Source: Clostridia bacterium (GTDB lineage Bacteria > Bacillota > Clostridia > Christensenellales > Borkfalkiaceae). From it: DNA of 15,457 nt. Below the pieces are notes generated by a model. It was not told the origin of the DNA and ran no database searches. It was given only the letters and a program-made list of their open reading frames with translations. Of this stretch, positions 1-6,500 are shown piece by piece. The stretch lies in NCBI GenBank assembly GCA_017646945.1, contig JAGCLN010000255.1, positions 1-15,457 on the forward strand, read 5' to 3'. Positions within the stretch are counted from its first letter, which is position 1; each line of letters starts with the position of its first letter. The translations under genes were made by a program, and so were the position numbers.

Positions 1-4
1 AATC

Positions 5-25
5 AAAAAAGAGCTTGAAAAGCCC
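5..25 (-). terminator. Possible intrinsic terminator at window edge
   Basis: Read on the minus strand, GGGCTT-TTC-AAGCTC forms a 6-bp stem with a 3-nt loop (11-25, one G-U pair) followed by six T residues (5-10). It would stop minus-strand transcription that passes the tRNA region. The stem is short, so this is a modest call. Confidence 0.45.
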
Positions 26-78
26 TGAAAATGCAAAAAAGAAGTGAAACCGTCGTTAGACAAATTTCATTTCTTATG

Positions 79-97
79 TGGTACTCCCTGCGGGAAT
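79..97 (-). repeat. Duplicated 3' end of tRNA-Arg
   Basis: These 19 bases are identical to 190-208, the 3' end of the intact tRNA: CCA, the 3' acceptor strand and the 3' strand of the T arm. No anticodon arm accompanies this copy, so it is not a tRNA gene. It lies 111 bp downstream of the intact copy in the tRNA's direction. A duplicated tRNA 3' end is the classic form of an integrase att site, but no element lies between the copies. Confidence 0.8.
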
Positions 98-146
98 TTG
101 GTGCTTTGCACCAAGAATAACGCTACGCTTATTGCGAACTGTTCGC
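98..146. repeat. Chain of short-loop hairpins between tRNA copies
   Basis: Three palindromic hairpins follow each other almost without spacer. They are TTGGTGC-TTT-GCACCAA (98-114, 7-bp stem), AATAA...TTATT (116-133, with two more pairs inside) and GCGAAC-T-GTTCGC (134-146). A further CCC-TGC-GGG lies inside the adjacent tRNA fragment. No open frame with a ribosome binding site covers them. Confidence 0.6.
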
Positions 147-162
147 TTCCCTTGTTAGCACC

Positions 163-190
163 AAAAAAGACCGCTTGTACGGTCTTTTTT
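163..190 (-). terminator. tRNA-Arg terminator
   Basis: A perfect stem AAAAAGACCG / CGGTCTTTTT (164-173 with 180-189) has a 6-nt loop and a T run. On the minus strand it begins directly after the encoded CCA of the tRNA. The sequence is symmetric, so it could also stop plus-strand transcription. Confidence 0.85.
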
Positions 191-264
191 GGTACTCCCT
201 GCGGGAATCGAACCCACAACGGCCCCTTAGGAGGGGGCTGTTATATCCATTTAACTAAGGAAGC
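190..264 (-). tRNA. tRNA-Arg, anticodon CCT
   Basis: This intact 75-nt tRNA, with CCA encoded, decodes the Arg codon AGG. On the minus strand the acceptor GCTTCCT pairs with AGGGAGT (two G-U pairs). The D stem is GTTA/TAAC with GG in the loop, and the anticodon stem is GCCCC/GGGGC around loop CTCCTAA, with CCT at 229-231. The variable loop is CGTT, the T arm is GTGGG/CCCGC with loop TTCGATT, the discriminator is A, and CCA is at 190-192. A terminator follows at once. The nearest good promoter is 167 bp upstream, beyond a broken 5' tRNA copy, so the pre-tRNA leader would be about 160 nt, which is unusually long. Confidence 0.93.
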
Positions 265-287
265 ATATATTCAATTAAAGGTTTGGG

Positions 288-305
288 TTAAATGGAGATA
301 ACAGC
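288..305 (+). repeat. Inverted copy of tRNA D-arm/anticodon-stem segment
   Basis: TTAAATGGAGATAACAGC on the plus strand matches 17 of 18 bases of the tRNA segment encoded on the minus strand at 237-254. The two form an inverted repeat separated by 33 nt. In the minus-strand precursor this leader stretch could pair with the D arm and the start of the anticodon stem of the tRNA that follows. Confidence 0.65.
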
Positions 306-357
306 ACTGTTGAACCGAGCAACTGAAAGTTGCGAACGTGTTGGGCGAATAGCCCAA
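300..357. repeat. Second chain of short-loop hairpins
   Basis: Three hairpins lie in a row: AACAG-CA-CTGTT (300-311), GCAACT-GAA-AGTTGC (319-333) and TTGGGC-GAATA-GCCCAA (341-357). The design matches that of 98-146, on the other side of the intact tRNA. No coding signal is present. Confidence 0.6.
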
Positions 358-381
358 ATATCCATTTAACTAAGGTAGCAT
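358..381 (-). pseudogene. Broken tRNA-Arg 5' end
   Basis: This stretch matches 243-266 (the 5' acceptor strand, D stem and D loop of the intact tRNA) with one difference, T376 in place of A261. Downstream on the minus strand it runs into the hairpin chain and not into an anticodon arm, so it cannot fold as a tRNA. It sits about 45 nt from the predicted start of transcription, where a normal tRNA 5' end would be expected. This suggests it is the original gene start, displaced by a rearrangement. Confidence 0.7.
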
Positions 382-430
382 CATTATATAAATATGCTTT
401 ATTGCAATAGCAAAAACTACTTACATAAGC

Positions 431-459
431 ATTTTAGCACACCGCAAAAAAAATATCAA
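431..459 (-). promoter_or_regulatory. Promoter of the tRNA-Arg transcript
   Basis: On the minus strand: -35 TTGATA (454-459), 17-bp spacer, -10 TAAAAT (431-436) preceded by TGc as an extended -10. Transcription would start near 424 and read through the broken 5' copy, the hairpin chain and the intact tRNA to the terminator at 163-190. Confidence 0.7.
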
Positions 460-504
460 CAAAAGAGAGTAACCTTTTTTCAATTGGGCTAAAATAATAA
501 GGTA

Positions 505-533
505 TTGAAATAGTTTAACTTTTTTGATACAAT
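505..533 (+). promoter_or_regulatory. Promoter of the four-helix membrane protein gene
   Basis: -35 TTGAAA (505-510), 17-bp spacer, -10 TACAAT (528-533). The expected start near 540 lies directly before the ribosome binding site AAGGGG (541-546), so the leader would be only about 12 nt. Confidence 0.7.
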
Positions 534-551
534 AAAAATAAAGGGGAAAAT

Positions 552-1058
552 ATGGAAAACACTACTAATAAAAAACAATTATTAAACACTAAACGTTCGG
601 CAATTATAAACATTGTTGACGCAACGCTTTGCGTTTTGGTAGCGATTGCCTTTTTTATCCTAATTAAATCAGGCGTGGTTATAAAAACTTTTGAAGGCGC
701 AGAAGCAATAGGATTAGCACTCGTTTTTGCAATCTTTTTAATCTTTGCAATAGTTTGCTACGCGCCTATCTTAGTTCACGTTATCTTTAAGTTTATTTTC
801 GGCGCTCGCCTTATTAAAACATATAAATCAAACGGCGAAACAAAAACCGTGAGCAAAAAAACGTTCGTGGCGTCAATCGTGTTTAGAATAATTTCCGCAA
901 TATTTTTCGCGGTGGAAGGATTCTTCGTTTACATGGTGTTCGACGTGGGTAGCGCAATAGCGTGCGGAATAATTTTTACCGTTTTTTTAACCCTTCTTTG
1001 CGCCTTGCAAATCTTTACTATCTTTATTGAACGAAAATCAAAACTCGAAACAATATAA
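552..1058 (+). CDS. Small multi-pass membrane protein, unknown function
   Basis: This 168-residue protein is not recognised. It has a charged N-terminus (Lys/Arg in residues 7-15) and then four hydrophobic stretches at about 17-44, 52-84, 103-130 and 131-158. The loop after the second, about residues 86-102, is basic and polar (GARLIKTYKSNGETKTV). The C-terminus ends in a charged tail, ERKSKLETI. The layout recalls small RDD- or DUF-type integral membrane proteins, but I see no family motif. The start at 552 is supported by AAGGGG six bases upstream and a promoter at 505-533. The gene is monocistronic and ends at the terminator 1076-1105. Confidence 0.75.
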   Translation: MENTTNKKQLLNTKRSAIINIVDATLCVLVAIAFFILIKSGVVIKTFEGAEAIGLALVFAIFLIFAIVCYAPILVHVIFKFIFGARLIKTYKSNGETKTVSKKTFVASIVFRIISAIFFAVEGFFVYMVFDVGSAIACGIIFTVFLTLLCALQIFTIFIERKSKLETI

Positions 1059-1075
1059 GACAAAAACTTAAAATT

Positions 1076-1105
1076 AAAAGCGTTAGTCAAACTAACGCTT
1101 TTTTT
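1076..1105. terminator. Convergent bidirectional terminator
   Basis: Stem AAAAGCGTTAGT-CAA-ACTAACGCTTTT with a T7 run on the plus strand (1099-1105). On the minus strand it ends in CTTTTAATTTT. It separates the convergent genes at 552-1058 and 1121-1642. Confidence 0.85.
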
Positions 1106-1120
1106 ATAAAACTTAAACTA

Positions 1121-1642
1121 TCAATTTATACCCTTGCCGTTGTTTAAATCCATAACGTAATTATACATATTAGAATCGGCGAACTTCTTGCCAAATTCTT
1201 TAGCGGCAAGATAAATATCTTCAAGGGTTTTACATTTAATTTTGTAATATACCAAATCGCCTTTGTTGTTTTTGGTCATAGTATCAATACTAATATTACC
1301 GTAATTATAAGTAAATTTGTGAAGGGGGTATCTACTTCTTAAAGCGCTTTGTTCTTTATACTTCTTGTCCCAACCGATATTATAAAAAGTCATATAAAGT
1401 TGCGCTTCGTAATCATCCATTGAGAAGAAAACTGAGAAGCTAAACGTAATACCGTTAATCGTGCTTTTAACGTTGATACCACGGCTATATTCAGTTGGAG
1501 TGTAAGTCATAGCCCAGTTTTCATCGTTTCTTTCGTTTTTAGGAACGATGCCTGCGCCTTCCCATTCCGAAAGACCGTTCATTAAAACTTGGTCAACTTG
1601 GTCGTGAGTAAATTTAGGCTTCTTTTTAAAAAATGAAAACAT
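1121..1642 (-). CDS. Hypothetical soluble protein
   Basis: This 173-residue protein is not recognised. It has no signal peptide and no membrane segment. It starts with an amphipathic, basic stretch (MFSFFKKKPKF), followed by an acidic-aromatic region. Residues 54-116 look beta-rich and aromatic (for example ITFSFSVFFSMDD, then YMTFYNIGW), and residues 138-162 look helical (CKTLEDIYLAAKEFGKKF). The start is supported by AAAGGAGA at 1651-1658 and a near-consensus promoter at 1674-1703. The gene stands alone and diverges from yccF. Transcription should end at the shared terminator 1076-1105. No function can be given. Confidence 0.75.
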   Translation of the reverse strand: MFSFFKKKPKFTHDQVDQVLMNGLSEWEGAGIVPKNERNDENWAMTYTPTEYSRGINVKSTINGITFSFSVFFSMDDYEAQLYMTFYNIGWDKKYKEQSALRSRYPLHKFTYNYGNISIDTMTKNNKGDLVYYKIKCKTLEDIYLAAKEFGKKFADSNMYNYVMDLNNGKGIN

Positions 1643-1673
1643 ATTATCATTCTCCTTTAAATATAATATAGTA

Positions 1674-1703
1674 AGTATATCGCATTTAGAAGACTTTTGT
1701 CAA
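1674..1703 (-). promoter_or_regulatory. Promoter of the 1121-1642 gene
   Basis: On the minus strand: consensus -35 TTGACA (1698-1703), 18-bp spacer, -10 TATACT (1674-1679). It lies back to back with the yccF promoter, about 100 bp away. Confidence 0.8.
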
Positions 1704-1764
1704 CTCTCATTCAATTATTTTAAAATTTTGATGGGTTTTATTCAATATTTATGCAAAATATTTA

Positions 1765-1784
1765 TAATAAAATTTATTTTATTA
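1765..1784. repeat. AT-only inverted repeat between divergent promoters
   Basis: TAATAAAAT-TT-ATTTTATTA is a perfect 9-bp inverted repeat between the two divergent promoters, 17 bp before the yccF -35. It could be an operator, but AT-rich DNA gives such palindromes by chance. Confidence 0.35.
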
Positions 1785-1800
1785 AGTTTTTTTAAATGTG

Positions 1801-1829
1801 TTGACTTAGTGAAATTCCTGTGATATACT
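1801..1829 (+). promoter_or_regulatory. yccF promoter
   Basis: -35 TTGACT (1801-1806), 17-bp spacer, extended -10 TGa-TATACT (1821-1829). Transcription should start near 1836. Confidence 0.8.
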
Positions 1830-1838
1830 TTACGTATC

Positions 1839-1853
1839 TGGGCAGAACGCCCA
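1839..1853 (+). promoter_or_regulatory. Hairpin in the yccF leader
   Basis: TGGGC-AGAAC-GCCCA forms a 5-bp stem with a 5-nt loop near the start of the transcript, 8 nt before the ribosome binding site GGAGG (1862-1866). It may protect the 5' end or affect translation. Confidence 0.4.
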
Positions 1854-1878
1854 TAAATTTTGGAGGTTTTTTATACGT

Positions 1879-2235
1879 ATGAAAACTATTGGTAACATCA
1901 TTTGGTTCCTTTTCACCGGTCTCGGTGCAGCTATGGGTTGGTTCTTCACTGGTATTTTCTGGTGCATAACTATCATCGGTATCCCCTTCGGTAAACAATG
2001 CTTCAAGCTTGCTAGACTTTCTCTCTGGCCCTTTGGCACTACCGTTAACGGCGATTTCGGCAAACACCCCATTGCTAACGTAATTTGGTTCATCTTTGGT
2101 GGTTTCGGCTTAGCACTTTCTTTCGCTATGTGCGGTATCTTCTACTGCATCACCATCATCGGTATTCCTTTCGGCAAACAATGCTTCAAGCTTGCTAAAC
2201 TTTCTGTAGCTCCGTTCGGCGCAACTATTGCATAA
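1879..2235 (+). CDS. yccF: YccF-family (DUF307) membrane protein
   Basis: This 118-residue integral membrane protein is built from two YccF domains. The first half (residues 4-53) and second half (65-114) share the signature CITIIGIPFGKQCFKLA, at residues 29-45 and 90-106, an offset of 61. Each half carries two hydrophobic helices (GNIIWFLFTG... and ANVIWFIFGG...). The family is found in E. coli and many other bacteria; its function is not established. The start is set by GGAGG 12 bases upstream and an extended -10 promoter. The DNA of the two halves is also very similar, and the gene favours C-ending codons (ATC, TTC, GGC), unlike its AT-rich neighbours. That suggests high expression or recent duplication. 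It is monocistronic, with a terminator at 2250-2276. Confidence 0.93.
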   Translation: MKTIGNIIWFLFTGLGAAMGWFFTGIFWCITIIGIPFGKQCFKLARLSLWPFGTTVNGDFGKHPIANVIWFIFGGFGLALSFAMCGIFYCITIIGIPFGKQCFKLAKLSVAPFGATIA

Positions 2236-2249
2236 TTTTAGCAAAACTA

Positions 2250-2276
2250 AAACCGAGCCTTTCGGCTCGGTTTTTT
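2250..2276 (+). terminator. yccF terminator
   Basis: AAAACCGAGCC-TTTC-GGCTCGGTTTT stem followed by T6. It lies 15 bp after the yccF stop codon. Confidence 0.93.
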
Positions 2277-2303
2277 CTTGCAAAAAACTTATCTATATAT
2301 AAA

Positions 2304-2332
2304 ATAAAAGCACCTTATTCAAGGTGCTTTTT
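2304..2332 (-). terminator. Operon terminator overlapping the PAP2 stop codon
   Basis: The minus-strand stem AAAAGCACCTT-GAAT-AAGGTGCTTTT (2306-2331) is followed by an AT-rich tail. The TAA stop of the phosphatase gene (2315-2317) spans the end of the 5' arm and the loop, so the hairpin includes its last codons. Confidence 0.85.
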
Positions 2333-3265
2333 GTTATGCTTTTTACCAAAGTGAGAAAACCATTTAAACGACAACGGCCAAATCGCGCCTGCCGTTACTA
2401 CCATTAAAAAGTATCTTACCGAGCGGGCAATCAAGTTGCCGTTGAACAAATTATCGAGCGGTGATTTTAACAAAATTTTTAAGGCTATAACCAAGCCGAG
2501 CCCGATAACCACTTTTAAAATTTGCGCCCACCATACCGCATCTACTTCAAACTTTATAAACTTGCTATCTACAAAGTAAACTACGATAAGACCTACCGAG
2601 CAACCGATAAGCGTAAACGCGTTGTTTTTTGCCGATTCTAAATTGTGGTAATTAACTTCGCTGTAAACTTCCTTAGGAAAGTTATATAAACACACGAAAA
2701 GCGTGTAAAAAACGACTAAAACGAGCGTACTTAAAACTATTAAGCACATAAGTTTTTTATTTGTTTCCGCCCTTTTAAACAAGGGGTATCCGCCGAAAAC
2801 GAGCGCTATTGATATAAAGACTGAAACGCCCACGTCAAGCGGGGTGTGAACGCCCAAATAAAGCCTTGAAAAAGGAATAAGGACGCAAAGCGCAATCATC
2901 GTTATTCTAAGCCATTTACAGCCGTTTGCGCGCGCTATACCGCCGTATAGGGTTACTGACGTTTGAGTGTGCCCGCTTGGGAAAGAAAAACCGCCCGCCC
3001 CTTCAACGCTCCCCTTAACTACCGTAAAGTTTGGGTTTTTAACCCACGGGCGCGGAACTCGAAATAGCATTTTTAAAAACTGATTGAAGATAGTGCCTAC
3101 AAACCCCGTTATTAGCAAGAAATAGCCTTGATATTTATCAAAACACCAAAACACTATTATCGCAATCGCCATAAACGCAGTTTCTTCACCAAGCTGAGTA
3201 ATTAGCGAGAAAAACGCATCGCAAACGGGGTTTCTAAGTTTTTCTAAAAAGTATAGAAAATCCAT
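2315..3265 (-). CDS. PAP2-family membrane phosphatase
   Basis: This 316-residue multi-pass protein of the PAP2 / lipid phosphate phosphatase superfamily probably dephosphorylates a lipid phosphate such as undecaprenyl pyrophosphate or phosphatidic acid at the outer face of the membrane. All three catalytic motifs are present: K-x6-RP (K65...R72-P73), PSGH (96-99) and S-R-x5-H-x3-D (S133, R134, H140, D144). H99 and H140 are the expected phosphoryl-transfer histidines. Four further hydrophobic segments follow (about 171-195, 215-232, 246-266 and 280-300), making it longer than the minimal PAP2 domain. The start ATG overlaps the stop of the HMA gene as TAATG, so translation is probably coupled. 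It is the last gene of the rplI operon. The exact substrate cannot be told from sequence. Confidence 0.9.
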   Translation of the reverse strand: MDFLYFLEKLRNPVCDAFFSLITQLGEETAFMAIAIIVFWCFDKYQGYFLLITGFVGTIFNQFLKMLFRVPRPWVKNPNFTVVKGSVEGAGGFSFPSGHTQTSVTLYGGIARANGCKWLRITMIALCVLIPFSRLYLGVHTPLDVGVSVFISIALVFGGYPLFKRAETNKKLMCLIVLSTLVLVVFYTLFVCLYNFPKEVYSEVNYHNLESAKNNAFTLIGCSVGLIVVYFVDSKFIKFEVDAVWWAQILKVVIGLGLVIALKILLKSPLDNLFNGNLIARSVRYFLMVVTAGAIWPLSFKWFSHFGKKHNKKHLE

Positions 3266-3513
3266 TATCTAAACAAACCTTTTTTCTCAACGACTTCTTC
3301 GGTTACGCCTAAAACGGAATAGCCAACGTTTTCAATCGCTTGTTTGATAACGCTTGTGTCAATCGGTTTTTTAGAAGTTACTTCTACCGTTTTTAAAGAG
3401 TGTGACGCAACTACGCTTTTAAGCGAAGAGCACGCCTTTTTAACGCCTTCAACGGCGTGCCTTTCGCAGTTGCAACACATCATACCTTCTACTGAAAATA
3501 CGTATTTAATCAT
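3265..3513 (-). CDS. Heavy-metal-associated (HMA) domain protein
   Basis: This 82-residue cytosolic protein contains one HMA fold, as in CopZ-type metallochaperones and the N-termini of P-type ATPases. The order is beta strand YVFSVEGM, metal-loop motif GMMCCNC (G10 to C16, ligands C13 and C16, extra C14), helix 17-30, then VEVTSKKPID, helix 54-64 and the final strand GYSVLGV. A short charged tail, VEKKGLFR, follows. The usual GMxCxxC is kept, so copper(I) or another soft metal is likely. No copper ATPase or regulator lies nearby, which is unusual. It starts 9 nt after the giant repeat gene; the only ribosome binding site, AGGA, lies in that gene's last codons and is about 13 nt from the ATG. 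It overlaps the phosphatase by 1 nt. Confidence 0.88.
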   Translation of the reverse strand: MIKYVFSVEGMMCCNCERHAVEGVKKACSSLKSVVASHSLKTVEVTSKKPIDTSVIKQAIENVGYSVLGVTEEVVEKKGLFR

Positions 3514-3522
3514 AGTTATATT

Positions 3523-6500
3523 TTATCCTAATAAGGCAATTTTATTAACGAGTTCGGTAAAGATTTTATTCACCGTCCATTCTTCCCAAACGCCGATAGT
3601 TTCGCCGTTTACCACCTTTACGCCGAAGATTGCGTCAAGCTTAACTTCAACGTCTTCTTCCAAGTGAAGAAGGTTAGCGTGTTCAAGTTGAAGGTAACTT
3701 GCAGTTTCCGCGCCAACGCCTATTCTTTCGGCAAGTTGGGTGATGGGAATATGGCTTACGTCAGACACGGCTTTGTATTTTACGGAATTATCCGCATTTT
3801 TAATTTCGCCCGTGTAAGCAAGTTCAAATAAACTTTCGCTTAGTTGCTGTTCGGTCATAACGTCACCTAAAACGAAGTTAAGTTCTTTAATACCATGGTG
3901 GCCGATACTGTCTACCGTAAGGTCGGCTACTCTACCTTCAACGCCCACTTCAAGAACCCAGTTAGCGCCCGACTTTTCGTACCAGAACAACTCGCCCTCG
4001 GCACAGTCAACGCCGTGAATATGGCAGTTTTCATCTTCCGTACAAGCCGAACAGTCGCCGTGAACTTCACAAGACGCGTTTTGCGTACACTTTGTAAAGC
4101 CCATTATTTCGCCAACGTATAACGAGTTGATTTTGGTTGAAAGGTCATCAAGCTTAGTATCTGCTAATAAGCCGAGCATAGTGTTGTTAGAAGTATCAAC
4201 AACGTCTCCAAGCACCATAGTGTCAATCTTGCCACTCAAACCGTTAATCGTAGTTCCGCCCGAACATAAGAATTCTAACACCTTGTTGCCGTTAGGATTG
4301 ATTAAGTCTTCAAGTTTTAAGGAATTGATATCGAGCGATAACGTTCCGTTTAATACGTCCCCTAACGAAATTTCCGCCATGAGTTTATCAGCGCCTTTGA
4401 GCGCGTTAACGCCGTTTGCTTCGTACCAAGTTCCATTTTTGTTTACAAAGCCCATAAAGTCGCCTACGTATAAAACTTTAAGCCTATCGGTAATTAAGTT
4501 ACCATTATCTAAAAGGTCGGGGATTTCTATATCGGCAATAGTCGAATAAAGAACGCTCGCTTTGACGTTAGTGCCTTTTTCGTACCAAGGTCCCGCCCTG
4601 TTTTCAAGACCTAAGAATTCACCAAGATAGATGCCTTCCATAAGGTCATCAATTTTAAGCGAACCAAACTCGCTTACCGTCTTTCCGTAAATGCCGTAGA
4701 ACACTTTGCCGGTAATATCCGTTTTACCTATAAGCGTTTCTCCGTCATACCAATCACTACCTTTTAATTCGTAGCCTAAGAGTTCGCCGATTGATACGGA
4801 CTTGATAGAATCGCTAATATTGATAGTTCCGTCTAAAACGTCCGCCAACGAAATTTCCGCAATAACTTTGTCTACACCGTCAAGCAAGGTAATTCCGTCC
4901 GCTTCGTACCAAGCGTTGCCTCTATATACGTAGCCCATAAAATCGCCCATGTATAAGGCTTTAAGTTTGGTGTTGATAAGGTTTCCGTCCATTAAGAGCG
5001 CGGGGATTTCAATATCGGCTAACGCCCCATAAAGAACGCTCGCTTTGTTATTAGTGCCTTTTTCGTACCAAGCGCCGTCTCTATTTTCAAGACCTAAGAA
5101 TTCACCAAGATAGATACCTTCCATAAGGTCTTCAATTTCAAGCGAACCAAACTCACTAACCGTCTTTCCGTAAATGCCGTAGAAAACCTTGCCGGTTATA
5201 TCGTCTTTACCGATAGCGGTTTCGCCGTCGTACCAAACGCCAAACTTATTTTCGTAACCTAAGAGTTCGCCGATTGATACGTCTTTAATGGAATCTTTAA
5301 TATTGATAGTTCCGTCTAAAACGTCTGCCAACGAAATTTCCGCAATAACTTTGTCTACGCCTCCAAGCAAGGTAACTCCGTCTGCTTCGTACCAAGCGTT
5401 GCCTCTATATACGTAACCCATAAAGTCACCCATATATAAGGTTTTAAGTTCGGTTGTGATTAAACTACCGTCGTTTAAAAGTTCAGGCATAGTAATATCG
5501 GCTAACGCCCCATAAAGAACGCTCGCTTTGACGTTAGTGCCTTTTTCGTACCAAGTTCCCGCCCTGTTTTCAAGACCTAAGAATTCGCCGAGATAGATAC
5601 CGTCCATAAGTTCGCTCATAGTGATATTTCCATCGGAAAAATCTTGCATGGTCTTATCGTAAATTTGGCTAAATATTCTATCTTCCATCGTTTCGAGCGG
5701 AATAGGAACGTTATTTTCATCTACCCAAGTAGAGCCGTTGTGAGTATAGCCTAAAAGTTCGCCGATTTGAACGCCGTTAACGGAATCTTGAACGTCAACC
5801 GTTCCGTTTAACATATCGCTAATCTTGATATCGGCAAGGGTTTTATCAAGCCCCGTTACTTCATTTCCGTCAGCGTCTAACCAACCGTCAGCCGTCTTTT
5901 CATATTCCATAAAGTCGCCGAAGTAAAGTTCGCCGATAGCATCGGTCAAGGCGTTTGAATTATCCATAAGTTCATTTATGGTAAGCCCTGCGATAGTTTG
6001 GTATAATACGGACGCTTTCGTTTCCGTATCCTTTTCGTACCAAGTTCCCCCCTTGTTTTCAAGACCTAAGAATTCACCGAGATAGATACCGTCCATAAGG
6101 TCGGTCATAGTGATATTGCCGTCAGTAAAGTCTTGAACGGTCTTGTCGTAGAGTTGATAGAAGATTTTATCTTCTAAACTTTCTTTTAAAAGGGGAACGC
6201 CGTTTTTATCTAACCAGTTTGAACCTTCTTTTTTATAGCCTAAGAGTTCGCCGATAGTTACGCCGTTTAACGAATCTTCAATCGAAACGTTACCGCTGAG
6301 CATATCGCTAAGTTTAATATCGGCAATCGCTTTATCAAGCCCAGTTACTTCCTTTCCGTCAGAGTACAACCAACCGTCAGCCGTCTTTTCATATTCCATA
6401 AAGTCGCCGATATAAAGGTCGCCGATAGCATCGGTCAAGGCGTTAGAATTATTCATAAGTTCAGTTACGGTAAGACCTGCAATACTGCCGTATAATACCG

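Noticed and set aside
31..120. 29-codon frame starting ATGCAAAAAAG
   Set aside because: No ribosome binding site, and it runs through the tRNA 3' fragment and a hairpin.
44..301. 85-codon open frame on the plus strand over the tRNA region
   Set aside because: It runs antisense through the tRNA-Arg gene, its terminator and the hairpin chain, and has no ribosome binding site. The translation is tRNA-derived noise.
79..381. Split tRNA with an intron between the 5' and 3' fragments
   Set aside because: The outer fragments stop in the D and T arms, so no anticodon arm would be restored by splicing, and a complete tRNA lies between them.
1792..2093. Two open frames on the minus strand opposite yccF
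   Set aside because: They are antisense shadows of a clear YccF gene with its own promoter, and lack ribosome binding sites and plausible protein features.
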